NCBI RefSeq assembly: GCF_026013645.1 | Contig: NZ_CP110224.1 | Span: 1,612,001-1,676,000, forward strand | Source: Virgibacillus natechei | GTDB taxonomy: Bacteria > Bacillota > Bacilli > Bacillales > Amphibacillaceae | DNA length: 64,000 nt | Direction: 5' to 3' | Shown here: positions 36,561 to 45,789 of the stretch, piece after piece | Layout of the letters: each line of letters starts with the position of its first letter | Numbering within the stretch: position 1 is the first letter of the stretch | The notes under the pieces: generated by a model | The model's database searches: none | Told to the model about the DNA's origin: nothing | What the model saw: only the letters and a program-made list of their open reading frames with translations | Made by a program: the position numbers and the translations under genes

Positions 36561-36639
36561 TCATCCTGCATAAAAATCTTCCTGTGCGGAGATACTGTCC
36601 ATGAACAGCATCACCAACTGGGAGGGTTGAACAGGATGA
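36561..36639 (+). promoter_or_regulatory. Long-range pairing that can mask the sigG start codon
   Basis: TCATCCTG (36561-36568) is the exact complement of CAGGATGA (36632-36639), which contains the sigG ATG. The 5' element lies upstream of the start point predicted for the forespore promoter, so only read-through mRNA from spoIIGA-sigE can form the 8-bp helix. A leader stem-loop limiting sigG translation from read-through transcripts has been described in B. subtilis. Confidence 0.55.
36568..36597 (+). promoter_or_regulatory. Sigma-F type promoter of sigG
   Basis: GCATA, 15 bp, GGAGATACTG: matches the sigma-F pattern (GYATA, then GGnnAnAnT). Predicted start near 36604, about 32 bp before the ATG. 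In B. subtilis sigG (spoIIIG) is transcribed in the forespore by sigma-F and then sigma-G. Confidence 0.7.
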
Positions 36640-37421
36640 CAAGGCATAAAGTTGTGATATGTGGTGTTGATACATCGAAACTACCTGTATTAAAAAATGA
36701 AGAAATGCGGAAGTTATTTGTAAAAATGCAAGAAGGAGAAGACGACTTTTCAGCGCGTGAAGAACTGGTGAATGGAAATTTACGGCTCGTATTAAGTGTT
36801 ATACAACGGTTTAATAATCGTGGTGAATATGTAGATGATTTATTTCAAGTAGGATGTATTGGTTTAATGAAATCAATTGACAATTTTGACTTATCACATA
36901 ATGTTAGATTTTCCACATATGCCGTTCCTATGATTATCGGTGAAATTAGACGCTATTTAAGAGACAACAATCCTATTCGGGTATCAAGGTCACTAAGGGA
37001 TACAGCTTATAAAGCTTTGCAAGTAAGAGAAAAACTAATAAGTAAAACATCAAAGGAACCTACACCGATGGAGATTGCAGAAGAGATGGGTATACCTCAT
37101 TCCGACATTGTGTTTGCAATGGATGCTATTCAAGACCCTGTATCATTATTTGAACCGATATACAATGATGGAGGAGATCCCATATTTGTTATGGATCAAA
37201 TTAGTGATGAAAAAGATAAAGACTCTACATGGGCAGACAAACTATCTTTAAAAGAAGGGATGTATCAATTAAACGAAAGAGAAGAAATGATACTAAATAA
37301 ACGTTTCTTCCAAGGAAAAACACAGATGGAGGTAGCGGATGAAATAGGTATTTCACAAGCTCAAGTCTCTAGATTGGAAAAAGCAGCTATTAGTCAAATG
37401 AATAAAGAAATGTTTGAATGA
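36636..37421 (+). CDS. sigG: RNA polymerase sigma-G factor
   Basis: Late forespore sigma factor, 261 residues starting MTRHKVVICGVDTSKLPVL. The N-terminal segment binds anti-sigma factors. Region 2 (NLRLVLSVIQRFNNRGEYVDD), region 3 and region 4 (QAQVSRLEKAAISQMNKE) closely follow B. subtilis. The ATG at 36636 has GGGAGGG 9 nt upstream; the TTG at 36627 lies directly on that site and is rejected. It follows sigE by 124 bp with its own promoter and a strong terminator behind. Confidence 0.97.
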   Translation: MTRHKVVICGVDTSKLPVLKNEEMRKLFVKMQEGEDDFSAREELVNGNLRLVLSVIQRFNNRGEYVDDLFQVGCIGLMKSIDNFDLSHNVRFSTYAVPMIIGEIRRYLRDNNPIRVSRSLRDTAYKALQVREKLISKTSKEPTPMEIAEEMGIPHSDIVFAMDAIQDPVSLFEPIYNDGGDPIFVMDQISDEKDKDSTWADKLSLKEGMYQLNEREEMILNKRFFQGKTQMEVADEIGISQAQVSRLEKAAISQMNKEMFE

Positions 37422-37470
37422 CGCTATCTATCTTGCTGCATTTAGTGGATAATGAATAGTACGGTACGGT

Positions 37471-37519
37471 AAAAAAGCAAAAGGAAAGGTGAAGAATCCC
37501 TATTCCTTTTGCTTTTTTT
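37471..37519 (+). terminator. Terminator of the spoIIG-sigG region
   Basis: 16-bp arms (AAAAAAGCAAAAGGAA and complement) with a 16-nt loop and T-tract. Confidence 0.88.
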
Positions 37520-37581
37520 GCTTTCTAGTGAAATTATCTGAAATTGACGCATATATTTAGAGTAAGTGGGGTGAAATAAAA

Positions 37582-37836
37582 TTGATAAAATTATCCGAAC
37601 TGCAACTTAAAGAGGTCATCATTATTGATGATGGACGTCGATTGGGGCACATCTCTGATTTGGAAATTGATACAGATAGTGGTAAGATACTTGCAATTGT
37701 ACTCATTATGCGTGAGAAGAAAAGTGGTATTTTCGGAAAGCCAGATGAACTAATTATTCATTGGGATCAAATTGTACGCATTGGTTCAGACGTCATTCTT
37801 GTAAAAGAGGTCCAACAACCACAATTGTATGCGTAA
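37582..37836 (+). CDS. ylmC: PRC-barrel protein YlmC/YmxH
   Basis: An 84-residue PRC-barrel domain protein: GRRLGHISDLEIDTDSGKILAIV, then KPDELIIHWDQIVRIGSDVILV. Members in spore formers sit near sigG, and B. subtilis has paralogues YlmC and YmxH. The function is unknown. TTG start with GGGGTG upstream. Confidence 0.82.
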   Translation: MIKLSELQLKEVIIIDDGRRLGHISDLEIDTDSGKILAIVLIMREKKSGIFGKPDELIIHWDQIVRIGSDVILVKEVQQPQLYA

Positions 37837-37910
37837 CCTTTTACAAACAAGTAAAATAGAATATAGAAATTATGATAAAATGGTACAAGTGAGTGAAGGA
37901 GGACACGGCC

Positions 37911-38723
37911 ATGATTGAACCATTTAAACACAGTAATGAATCCCATATACATATAGAAAAATGGAAAAAGCTTAATCCAAAACTAAAGGCTGGTTTCACG
38001 GTCAGGAACGGTGGTGTAAGCAAACCGCCGTTTGATACGTTAAATGGTGGTTTGCATGTACAGGATGAGTATGATGACGTTATAGAAAATCGTACAATTT
38101 TATCGAATCATTTGCGTATTCCATTGGAAAATTGGGTATTAGGAGAACAGACGCACCAAACAAATATACAAGCAGTTACTGCTAAGGATAAAGGGAAGGG
38201 GGCTATTTCCTATCAAAATTCTTTAAAAGACACGGATGGATTGATTACGAATTGCGAAGGTATATTATGTACTGCTTTTTTCGCGGATTGTGTTCCTTTA
38301 TATTTTTTCGATCCGAAGTCAGGCTACATAGGTATTGCCCATGCAGGCTGGAGAGGTTCGGTTAACAGAATAGCTGAAAAAATGGTTCAAAAACTGGACG
38401 AAGCTGGAGTAAATCCAACAGACCTGCTCGTAACGATTGGCCCATGTATTACGCAAAAAGCCTATGAGGTTGATGAAAAAGTCATTAACCATATACATGT
38501 ACAGGATAGGAAGAATACAGTAATCTCAAATGGCAACAATCGCTATTTATTAGATCTAAAGCAGTTAAATGTAGAAATCCTTTTACAATGTGGTGTAATA
38601 CGTAATAATATAGATGTAACAAATTATTGCACGTTTAATGATAATGCGCTATTTTTTTCACATCGAAGAGATAATGGTCAGACAGGAAGAATGTTAGGTT
38701 TTCTTGGTTATGAATGTAGCTAA
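37911..38723 (+). CDS. ylmD: YlmD, polyphenol oxidase / purine nucleoside phosphorylase (LACC1 family)
   Basis: A 270-residue protein of the YfiH/LACC1 family. The metal-binding and catalytic residues are visible in GEQTHQTNI (histidine, about residue 81), TAFFADCVPLYFFDP (cysteine, about 126) and GIAHAGWRGSVNRI (histidine, about 144). Relatives have multifunctional purine nucleoside phosphorylase and adenosine deaminase activity, and laccase activity was reported earlier. AAGGAGG lies 8 nt before the ATG at 37911. Followed closely by ylmE. Confidence 0.88.
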   Translation: MIEPFKHSNESHIHIEKWKKLNPKLKAGFTVRNGGVSKPPFDTLNGGLHVQDEYDDVIENRTILSNHLRIPLENWVLGEQTHQTNIQAVTAKDKGKGAISYQNSLKDTDGLITNCEGILCTAFFADCVPLYFFDPKSGYIGIAHAGWRGSVNRIAEKMVQKLDEAGVNPTDLLVTIGPCITQKAYEVDEKVINHIHVQDRKNTVISNGNNRYLLDLKQLNVEILLQCGVIRNNIDVTNYCTFNDNALFFSHRRDNGQTGRMLGFLGYECS

Positions 38724-38740
38724 ACTGGGGAGGAGTATTG

Positions 38741-39418
38741 GTGACAATGGATGTAGCAACAAATCTGCAATATATGAGGCGTACTATTAAACAAGCTAGT
38801 GAGAAAAGCAAACGAAATCCTGATGAAATTACAATAATAGGAGTTACGAAATATGTTACAATAGAAAGAACGAGGGAAGCCATTCAAGCAGGGATCAAAA
38901 ATCTTGGCGAAAATCGTCCTGATGGATTTATGGAGAAATACAATCATATTGGAATTGATGCTAAATGGCATTTTATCGGCACCTTACAATCGAGAAAAGT
39001 AAAAGATGTAATCAACAAGGTTGATGTCGTTCATTCTTTGGATCGCCTATCGCTTGTTAAAGAAATAAACAAACGGGCAACGGAACAGAAAGATTGTTTT
39101 GTTCAGGTTAATGTGAGCGGGGAAGAATCTAAGCATGGTCTAAGGCCAGATGAAGTCATTCCTTTTATAAAGTCTATCGAAAGGTATGAAAATGTACATG
39201 TTGTTGGTTTAATGACTATGGCTCCACATCTGGAAGATAAAGAGCGTCTGCGAGAATTTTTTCAAACGTTAGCTGATTTAAGAAATACAATTAAACATAA
39301 AAAACTAGCCCATGCACCTTGTGAGTATCTATCTATGGGTATGAGCAATGATTATGAAATTGCTATTGAGGAAGGTGCTACACATATTAGAATTGGTTCC
39401 GATTTGGTAGGGCAATAA
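38741..39418 (+). CDS. ylmE: PLP homeostasis protein YlmE (PLPBP/YggS family)
   Basis: A 225-residue alanine-racemase-fold protein that binds pyridoxal phosphate on the lysine in IIGVTKYV (about residue 35). LGENRPDGFMEKY, WHFIGTLQSRK and the PLP phosphate-binding end LSMGMSNDYEIAIEEGATHIRIGS are conserved. The family controls PLP supply and amino acid balance. GGGGAGGAG suits the GTG at 38741 best; TTG 38738 and ATG 38747 are alternatives. Part of the conserved ylmD-ylmE-sepF-ylmG-ylmH-divIVA group. Confidence 0.9.
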   Translation: MTMDVATNLQYMRRTIKQASEKSKRNPDEITIIGVTKYVTIERTREAIQAGIKNLGENRPDGFMEKYNHIGIDAKWHFIGTLQSRKVKDVINKVDVVHSLDRLSLVKEINKRATEQKDCFVQVNVSGEESKHGLRPDEVIPFIKSIERYENVHVVGLMTMAPHLEDKERLREFFQTLADLRNTIKHKKLAHAPCEYLSMGMSNDYEIAIEEGATHIRIGSDLVGQ

Positions 39419-39441
39419 TTTATATATAGTGAGGTGAACAC

Positions 39442-39876
39442 ATGAGCATTAAAAACAAAATCAAAAATTATTTTACGATGGAAGATGAGTTTGAATATGA
39501 CTATGCTGAAGAAGCTAGTGAACCAGAAAATAATACCAAACAACAAACAAAACATAATGTGGTTAATCTAACAAGTATGCAGCACTCGGCATCTAAAGTT
39601 GTGCTTTTGGAACCTAGAAATTACAATGAAGCCCAGGAAATAGCAGATAATATCGTAAATAGACGCGCAGTGGTTATCAATTTACAACGCGTAGATAACA
39701 ATCAGGCAAAAAGAATTGTTGACTTTCTTAGCGGTACGGTATATGCCTTAAATGGGGATATTCAAAAACTTGGAACAGAAACTTTTCTCTGTACACCAGA
39801 TAATGTCGATGTGTCGGGGACAATATCCGAATTATCGTTTGACGAAGCCGAAAATGAATATGAAAAAGGATGGTAG
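39442..39876 (+). CDS. sepF: Cell division protein SepF
   Basis: A 144-residue septum protein: an N-terminal amphipathic membrane-binding helix ([12 protein letters not shown]), an acidic linker, then the C-terminal SepF domain (about 56-140) with [27 protein letters not shown] and [13 protein letters not shown]. SepF forms rings, anchors FtsZ to the membrane and can replace FtsA. GAGGTG precedes the ATG. Only 6 bp from ylmG. Confidence 0.95.
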   Translation: MSIKNKIKNYFTMEDEFEYDYAEEASEPENNTKQQTKHNVVNLTSMQHSASKVVLLEPRNYNEAQEIADNIVNRRAVVINLQRVDNNQAKRIVDFLSGTVYALNGDIQKLGTETFLCTPDNVDVSGTISELSFDEAENEYEKGW

Positions 39877-39882
39877 TAAAAG

Positions 39883-40149
39883 ATGTTCCAATTGTATAAC
39901 CTATTAGATACTGCATTAACGATTTACAGTTTCGCATTAATAATCTATATTTTTATGTCTTGGTTTCCAGGAGCTAGGGAGTCAGCATTTGGTGAGTTTT
40001 TAGGGAAAATATCAGAGCCTTATCTTGAAGTTTTCCGTAGGTTTATTCCTCCATTGGGTATGATCGACTTATCTCCAATCGTAGCTATTATTACGCTCAG
40101 TTTCGCGAGGATGGGCTTAGGAACATTATTTTCAATGCTGCTCTCCTAA
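39883..40149 (+). CDS. ylmG: YggT family membrane protein YlmG
   Basis: An 88-residue membrane protein with two hydrophobic helices around the conserved ARESAFGEFLGKISEPYLEVF segment and the RRFIPPLGMIDLSPIVA motif of the YggT family. Linked to septum formation and, in plastids, nucleoid distribution; the molecular role is unknown. Tight spacing with sepF and ylmH. Confidence 0.9.
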   Translation: MFQLYNLLDTALTIYSFALIIYIFMSWFPGARESAFGEFLGKISEPYLEVFRRFIPPLGMIDLSPIVAIITLSFARMGLGTLFSMLLS

Positions 40150-40161
40150 AGGGTGTATAAA

Positions 40162-40938
40162 ATGAATATTTATCAACATTTTCGTAAAGAAGAACAACCA
40201 TTTATTGATCAAGTATTATCATGGATTGAGCATGTTGAAAAGTCATTTCAGATAAAAGTAACCGACTTCCTGGATCCAAGAGAGCAGCAAATTATGCATG
40301 TATTAATTGGGACAAACAGTGACGTGCGGTTATATCAGTATGGCGGTGGTGAGCATGCTGAAAGGAAGCGTGCTATTATCGCACCAATCTATGAAGAGAT
40401 TGAAGAAGCCTCCTATCAACTTATATTATTACAGGCACATTATCAGGATAAGTTTATATCATTAGAACACCGTGATGTGATGGGAGCATTTTTATCCCTG
40501 GGCATACAACGTAAGAAACTTGGTGATATTTTTGTTGGTGATGGTACCGTACAAATTGTCATGGCAGATGAAATTGCCCCGTTTGTGTTGGCCAATCTAA
40601 CCACAATTAAAAGAGCTAAGATTAAGCTTGAAGAACAACCATTTTCTTCATTTATTGAAACGGAAAAACAATGGATTGAGACGGATCAAACCGTTTCTTC
40701 GTTGCGGTTGGATGCAGTCGTAAAAGAAATATATAACGTATCTAGAAAAGAAGCTGCAGACTTTATAAAAAAACAGCAGGTAAAAGTGAATTTTAAAGTA
40801 GTAGACGATGGTAAATTTATTTTACAAGAGGGTGATTTACTTTCAGCTCGGGGCAAGGGTAGAAGTAAGCTGGTAAAAATAAATGGCCAAACAAAGAAAG
40901 ATAAGTGGAGGATAACGACCGCTATTTTATCTTTATAA
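40162..40938 (+). CDS. ylmH: S4-domain RNA-binding protein YlmH
   Basis: A 258-residue protein with a central domain (YLILLQAHYQDKFISLEHRD, then MGAFLSLGIQRKKLGDIFV) and a C-terminal S4 RNA-binding domain (about 180-245, SLRLDAVVKEIYNVSRKEAADFIKK). YlmH has been implicated in ribosome-associated quality control beside RqcH and RqcP and is also tied to division through gene order. The ATG at 40162 is chosen over GTG 40153 because AAAGGGTG overlaps the latter. Confidence 0.88.
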   Translation: MNIYQHFRKEEQPFIDQVLSWIEHVEKSFQIKVTDFLDPREQQIMHVLIGTNSDVRLYQYGGGEHAERKRAIIAPIYEEIEEASYQLILLQAHYQDKFISLEHRDVMGAFLSLGIQRKKLGDIFVGDGTVQIVMADEIAPFVLANLTTIKRAKIKLEEQPFSSFIETEKQWIETDQTVSSLRLDAVVKEIYNVSRKEAADFIKKQQVKVNFKVVDDGKFILQEGDLLSARGKGRSKLVKINGQTKKDKWRITTAILSL

Positions 40939-41061
40939 CGTAAATGATATGTGTAAATTTGATTGCACACGAAATATGGTTATATTAAATTTTTAATAGA
41001 TGCAGGAATTTAGTTGATTTATGTCGAATAAAAACTTAATGCGGTTTTTACTTTATAACTT

Positions 41062-41553
41062 TGGCTGTTTTCTAAAAAATGTTGCTTTCGACATAAAATC
41101 TACAAAGTGCGACATAACTTACCGTCGCCCTGGAAATACACTTCGCTTTCCGCGGGCGGCAGGTGAGCCTCCCGCTAGAGTCTTCGTGTATTTCCGACGC
41201 TGGTACTGTTCTTTGTAATTTTAAAAAGTCTATGCTTAATTATTAAAACAAATACTAGCAGTTTTGTGATGGTTGATTGGAGCGGAGGCCCGTTGACTCC
41301 TGCGGGAACAAATGTCTTCGGTGGGACGAGCATTTACGCGCAGTCCCAGCACGAGTCTGAAGTCCCCACAGGACTATCCTAAGGAAGGTCGACTAAAACC
41401 GTTCTTTGCGAACAACGTCGACATACCCTTTGCCAGGGCAAGGAGGCTGAGGCCGTTCCCGCGGAAAACAACGGTCTGTAGCGGAAAGAAAACCAGCGGG
41501 TACGTCGCAATTTTCATCAACTGCGAAGATTTAAAAACAACGATACTTACGAA
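41062..41553. repeat. Composite MITE-like repeat, copy C
   Basis: Non-coding element just upstream of divIVA. Left end GGCTGTTTTCTAAAA and right end CGATACTTACGAA are the reverse complements of the right and left ends of copy D. Terminal inverted repeats lie at about 41090-41122 and 41500-41527. The internal units are 41132-41195 (arms GGAAATACA/TGTATTTCC, inner loop deleted relative to D) and the inverted unit 41281-41490, which carries the nested hairpin module. Frames crossing it are incidental. Confidence 0.75.
41388..41438 (+). repeat. Nested hairpin module, copy 3
   Basis: Outer GTCGAC arms (41388-41393, 41417-41422), inner GTTC/GAAC (41401-41413), following CCCT/AGGG (41426-41438). 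It differs from copy 1 by the compensated pair change in the last hairpin. Confidence 0.75.
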
Positions 41554-41611
41554 AAAAGTCATAATTTTTTACGATTATATAGAAGGAAATTTTTTGAAGG
41601 AGGTGGCCGAT

Positions 41612-42115
41612 GTGCCATTAACACCGTTAGATGTTCATAATAAAGAGTTTACAAGAAGCTTCCGAGGATATGATGAAGATGAAGTGAACGAATTTCTTGA
41701 TCAAGTCATCAAAGATTATGAAACAGTAATAAGAGAAAAAAAAGATTTACAGGAAAAAGTTGAGCAGTTGGATGAAAAACTTGGACACTTTACGAATATT
41801 GAAGAAACATTAAATAAATCAATTTTGGTGGCTCAGGAGACTGCTGAGGAAGTGAAAGGTAGTGCTACTAAAGAATCTAAATTAATTATTAAAGAAGCTG
41901 AAAAAAATGCGGATCGAATTATAAACGATGCGCTAAGCAAATCAAGACGTATATCAATGGATGTAGAAGAGTTAAAGAAACAAGCAAAGGTTTTCCGAAC
42001 ACGTCTGAAAATGCTTGTTGAAGCACAACTTGATATGATTGGAACAGATGATTGGGAGGATTTATTCGATGAGGAATTGGGCGAGGAGCTCGAGTTTGCT
42101 GAAAATAAGTCTTAG
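41612..42115 (+). CDS. divIVA: Polar/septal protein DivIVA
   Basis: A 167-residue coiled-coil protein: the N-terminal membrane-curvature binding domain (PLTPLDVHNKEFTRSFRGYD, then EDEVNEFLDQVIKDYE) followed by long coiled coils (about 35-60 and 75-150) and an acidic tail. It recruits MinJ/MinCD and, in sporulation, helps chromosome anchoring at the pole. GTG 41612 with AAGGAGG 8 nt upstream corresponds to the conserved start. The frame continues upstream through repeat DNA to 41312, which must not be taken as coding. Confidence 0.95.
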   Translation: MPLTPLDVHNKEFTRSFRGYDEDEVNEFLDQVIKDYETVIREKKDLQEKVEQLDEKLGHFTNIEETLNKSILVAQETAEEVKGSATKESKLIIKEAEKNADRIINDALSKSRRISMDVEELKKQAKVFRTRLKMLVEAQLDMIGTDDWEDLFDEELGEELEFAENKS

Positions 42116-42118
42116 ATC

Positions 42119-42147
42119 TTGACGTCCAGTGAAATTTTACATATAAT
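42119..42147 (+). promoter_or_regulatory. Sigma-A promoter of the ileS T-box transcript
   Basis: TTGACG, 17 bp, TATAAT immediately after the divIVA stop. Predicted start near 42154 gives a leader of about 300 nt. Confidence 0.8.
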
Positions 42148-42153
42148 TCATAC

Positions 42154-42416
42154 ACATAAGTCTAATATAAATAAAAATTGCATTGATAGAGCCCAGTATA
42201 GAAGGTATGCTGTCTAGCGAGTCAGGATATGGTGAAAGCCTGATACAGTAATTCTTTTAGAATATCACTCTTGAGCATCCATTTTGAATTGAGTAGCAAT
42301 GGACGGTTTATTCCCGTTATGAATATCGAGTGAATGTAAAATTGCATTATTTTATATTTATAAGGGTGGTACCGCGAGTCTCCTCGTCCCTTTTGGGATG
42401 TAGGGGACTTTTATTA
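42154..42416 (+). ncRNA. T-box leader controlling ileS
   Basis: The T-box sequence AAGGGTGGTACCGCG (42362-42376) is present and is followed directly by a 14-bp terminator stem (42377-42409) and T residues. Upstream lies a long Stem I region. ATC at 42264-42266, in the context AATATCACTC, is the best specifier candidate for isoleucine. Uncharged tRNA-Ile is expected to pair with specifier and T-box, forming the antiterminator and allowing ileS transcription. Confidence 0.92.
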
Positions 42417-42454
42417 TTATTTAGGAAAGTAAAAAAGCTGAGGAGGTAGTATAG

Positions 42455-45211
42455 ATGGATTACAAGGATACATTATTAATGCCAAAGACGGAATTTCCAA
42501 TGCGAGGGAATTTGCCAAATAAAGAGCCAAAACGACAAGGAATTTGGGATGAAACGAATTTATACGAAAAGGTTCAACAGAGAACAGAAGGAAGACCATC
42601 ATTTATTTTACATGATGGACCACCATATGCAAATGGAGATTTACATATTGGTCATGCTTTGAATAAAATTTTGAAGGATTTTATAACGCGGTATAAATCG
42701 ATGTCTGGTTATCATGCACCATATGTACCAGGCTGGGATACACATGGACTGCCAATTGAAACAGCATTAACGAAAAATAAAAAAATTAAGCGTAAGGAAA
42801 TGAGTATTTCCGAGTTTAGAAAACGATGTGCTGAATATGCTTTAAACCAACTTGACAATCAACGAACACAGTTTAAGTCACTGGGGGTTCGTGGTGATTG
42901 GGAGAATCCATATGTTACATTGACAAAGGATTATGAGGCTGCACAAATCAAAGTATTTGGTGATATGGCTAAAAAGGGCTATATTTATAAAGGATTAAAA
43001 CCAGTTTATTGGTCACCATCATCTGAATCAGCTTTAGCAGAAGCAGAAATTGAATACCATGATAAACGTTCTCCTTCCATTTATGTTTCATTTGAAGTGA
43101 CGAATGGCAAAGGATTACTTGATAATGGTGAGAAATTTATTATTTGGACGACAACGCCGTGGACCATTCCTGCTAACTTAGGAATCAGCTTGCATCCAAA
43201 TTTGGATTATGCAGTAGTTGAGGTGAAGCAGGAAAAATATGTTATTGCTCATGAACTACTCGAAACTGTATCTGAAGAATTAGAATGGGAAAACCCAAAC
43301 GTAGTGAAAACGTTTAAAGGACAAGAAGCAGATAAGATTGTTGCTAGACACCCGTTTTATGATCGAGATTCACTCGTCATGCTAGGTGATCATGTAACAA
43401 CAGAGGCTGGTACAGGCTGTGTTCATACAGCGCCTGGACATGGGGAAGATGACTTTATTGTAGCTGGATCATACGGTATTGATGCATTATCACCTGTTGA
43501 TGATAAAGGTGTGTTTACAAGTGAAGCACCAGGTTTTGAAGGTGAATTTTATGATAAGGCTAATAAGTCTATAACAGAAAAGTTAGAAGAAGTTGGCGCC
43601 TTGTTGAAGCTTACGTTTATTACGCATTCCTACCCACATGATTGGAGGACGAAAAAACCAACCATTTTCCGCGCTACCTCACAATGGTTTGCATCGATTA
43701 AAGACTTTCGCCAGGATATACTAGACGAGATTAACCGAATTAATTGGTACCCATCATGGGGGGAAACACGTCTATATAACATGGTTCGTGACCGTGAAGA
43801 CTGGTGTATTTCACGTCAACGTACATGGGGGGTTCCAATTCCTGTGTTTTATGGGGAGGATAATACACCCATTATTAATGATGAAACAATTGAACATGTA
43901 TCGGATCTATTTAAAGAACATGGCTCTAATATCTGGTTCGAATGGGAAGCAAAAGATTTATTACCTGAAGGATTTACTTCACAATATAGTCCAAACGGGA
44001 ATTTCACGAAAGAAACAGATATTATGGATGTTTGGTTTGATTCAGGATCATCCCATGAAGCAGTACTAGTTGGTCGCGAGGACCACAGACGCCCAGCAGA
44101 TGTTTATTTAGAAGGTAGTGACCAGTACAGAGGTTGGTTTAACTCATCTATCTCAACTTCTGTTGCAGTTACAGGTAAATCACCGTATGAAAATATTATT
44201 AGTCATGGTTTTGTATTAGATGGTAATGGAAGAAAGATGAGTAAATCGTTAGGAAACGTTATGGTACCATCTAAAGTACAAAAACAGTTAGGCTCAGATA
44301 TTTTGCGATTATGGGTATCATCCGTTGATTATCAAGGAGATGTACGGATTTCTCAGGAAATTTTAAAACAGACTTCAGAAGCATATCGAAAAATTAGAAA
44401 CACATTCCGGTTTATGCTGGCAAACTTAAGTGACTTTGATCCTAACACGGATTATGTTCAAGAATCCGAAATGGAAGAAGTGGATCGTTATATGCTTCAT
44501 CGACTGCAGCAAGTCGTTAGCAATGTACGTGATAACTATGAAAAATTTGAGTTCTCACCAATTTTTCATCAAATCCATAATTTTTGTACGGTTGACTTAA
44601 GCTCTTTTTATTTGGATTTCGCAAAAGATATCTTATACATTGAAGCTAAGGATAATAAACGTCGTCGCAGTATTCAAACAGGGTATTATGAGATTTTAAC
44701 AACAATGGTTAAATTATTGACACCAATTATCCCGCATACAACCGATGAATTATGGGAATATATTCCTGGTGTAGTAGAAGAAAGTGTTCAGTTAACAGAT
44801 ATACCTGAACCAAAAGCAATTGCTAACTTTGGAGAACTAGAAGAAAAATGGGATCATTTCATGAAAATTCGCGATGATGTATTAAAGGCGTTGGAAGAAG
44901 CGAGGAATGAAAAAGTAATTGGTAAATCTTTAGAAGCAAAAGTTACCGTAGTTCCAAAAGATAAACAAACGAAGGATGTATTAAATTCGTTTGCGCATTT
45001 GCATCAATTCTTGATCGTATCTGAAACGGTTATTCGTGATAGTAATAGTAATGCAAAAGAATATTCGTATGTAGATGTTTTCGTAGAAAAACATCTTGGA
45101 GAAAAATGTGAACGTTGCTGGGTAGCATCTGAAACGGTTGGAGAAGATCCAGATCATTCTGGTTTATGCTCTCGTTGTGCAAGTGTTGTAAAAGAGCATT
45201 ATTCTGCATAA
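42455..45211 (+). CDS. ileS: Isoleucyl-tRNA synthetase
   Basis: Class I synthetase of 918 residues. HIGH is at residues 64-67 and KMSKS near 594; the editing domain [13 protein letters not shown] begins near 228; the C-terminal zinc finger has CxxC...CxxC (CERCW, CSRC). It charges tRNA-Ile and edits valine. The size and zinc finger fit the bacterial housekeeping type rather than the mupirocin-resistant eukaryote-like type. GAGGAGG precedes the ATG. Controlled by the T-box leader upstream and ended by a strong terminator. Confidence 0.97.
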   Translation: MDYKDTLLMPKTEFPMRGNLPNKEPKRQGIWDETNLYEKVQQRTEGRPSFILHDGPPYANGDLHIGHALNKILKDFITRYKSMSGYHAPYVPGWDTHGLPIETALTKNKKIKRKEMSISEFRKRCAEYALNQLDNQRTQFKSLGVRGDWENPYVTLTKDYEAAQIKVFGDMAKKGYIYKGLKPVYWSPSSESALAEAEIEYHDKRSPSIYVSFEVTNGKGLLDNGEKFIIWTTTPWTIPANLGISLHPNLDYAVVEVKQEKYVIAHELLETVSEELEWENPNVVKTFKGQEADKIVARHPFYDRDSLVMLGDHVTTEAGTGCVHTAPGHGEDDFIVAGSYGIDALSPVDDKGVFTSEAPGFEGEFYDKANKSITEKLEEVGALLKLTFITHSYPHDWRTKKPTIFRATSQWFASIKDFRQDILDEINRINWYPSWGETRLYNMVRDREDWCISRQRTWGVPIPVFYGEDNTPIINDETIEHVSDLFKEHGSNIWFEWEAKDLLPEGFTSQYSPNGNFTKETDIMDVWFDSGSSHEAVLVGREDHRRPADVYLEGSDQYRGWFNSSISTSVAVTGKSPYENIISHGFVLDGNGRKMSKSLGNVMVPSKVQKQLGSDILRLWVSSVDYQGDVRISQEILKQTSEAYRKIRNTFRFMLANLSDFDPNTDYVQESEMEEVDRYMLHRLQQVVSNVRDNYEKFEFSPIFHQIHNFCTVDLSSFYLDFAKDILYIEAKDNKRRRSIQTGYYEILTTMVKLLTPIIPHTTDELWEYIPGVVEESVQLTDIPEPKAIANFGELEEKWDHFMKIRDDVLKALEEARNEKVIGKSLEAKVTVVPKDKQTKDVLNSFAHLHQFLIVSETVIRDSNSNAKEYSYVDVFVEKHLGEKCERCWVASETVGEDPDHSGLCSRCASVVKEHYSA

Positions 45212-45220
45212 TTATACCTG

Positions 45221-45254
45221 AAATTACCCCTCTACAATTAGAGGGGTAATTTTT
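45221..45254 (+). terminator. Terminator of ileS
   Basis: Perfect 13-bp arms AAATTACCCCTCT and complement, 6-nt loop, T-tract. Confidence 0.92.
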
Positions 45255-45318
45255 ATTGAAAAATAATGATTTAACGTTTAAGATAAGTAAGACTTAGAGA
45301 AAAATCGGGGGAAATGGA

Positions 45319-45789
45319 ATGTATGTTTATTATGGTCTCGCATTAATCATTATAGCAATTGATCAGTTAACCAAATGGATTGTTGTAGAAACAATGGATA
45401 TTGGTGGACAAATTAAAATTATCGATAACTTCTTCTATTTAACATCACATCGCAATAGTGGTGCTGCTTGGGGAATATTACAAGACCAGATGATTTTTTT
45501 CTATATTGTGACGTTAATTGTAGTTATCGGTATTGTATATTACATGCAAGCATATGCAAAAGAAGATAAAACCTTAGCAATTGGTTTAAGTTTCGTTCTC
45601 GGAGGAGCGATTGGAAACTTTATTGACCGCCTTTTTCATCAAGAAGTTGTTGATTTTTTGCATTTTATAATTTTTAATTATAATTTTCCTATCTTTAACA
45701 TAGCTGATTCTGCATTAACAATTGGAGTTATATTAATAATAATCGCAACTATAATCGATGAAAAAAAGAAAGGAAAATCGAAACAATGA
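45319..45789 (+). CDS. lspA: Lipoprotein signal peptidase
   Basis: A 156-residue membrane aspartic peptidase (signal peptidase II) with four transmembrane helices. It cuts prolipoproteins before the lipid-modified cysteine. The conserved segments NSGAAWGI (about residue 46), [11 protein letters not shown] (about 94, first catalytic aspartate) and [12 protein letters not shown] (about 128, second aspartate) are intact. CGGGGGAA precedes the ATG. It overlaps ylyB by 4 bp. Confidence 0.95.
   Translation: MYVYYGLALIIIAIDQLTKWIVVETMDIGGQIKIIDNFFYLTSHRNSGAAWGILQDQMIFFYIVTLIVVIGIVYYMQAYAKEDKTLAIGLSFVLGGAIGNFIDRLFHQEVVDFLHFIIFNYNFPIFNIADSALTIGVILIIIATIIDEKKKGKSKQ

Noticed and set aside
41021..41218. 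Frames inside the composite repeats (also 16682-16876, 16924-17115 and 58679-58870)
   Set aside because: They run through palindromic GC-rich repeats, differ between copies and lack ribosome-binding sites.
41312..41611. N-terminal extension of DivIVA by 100 residues
   Set aside because: The sequence is the composite repeat. The GTG at 41612 has an ideal ribosome-binding site and matches the conserved DivIVA start.
43788..44069. 93-residue frame inside ileS
   Set aside because: Alternative frame of a certain gene, without its own ribosome-binding site.
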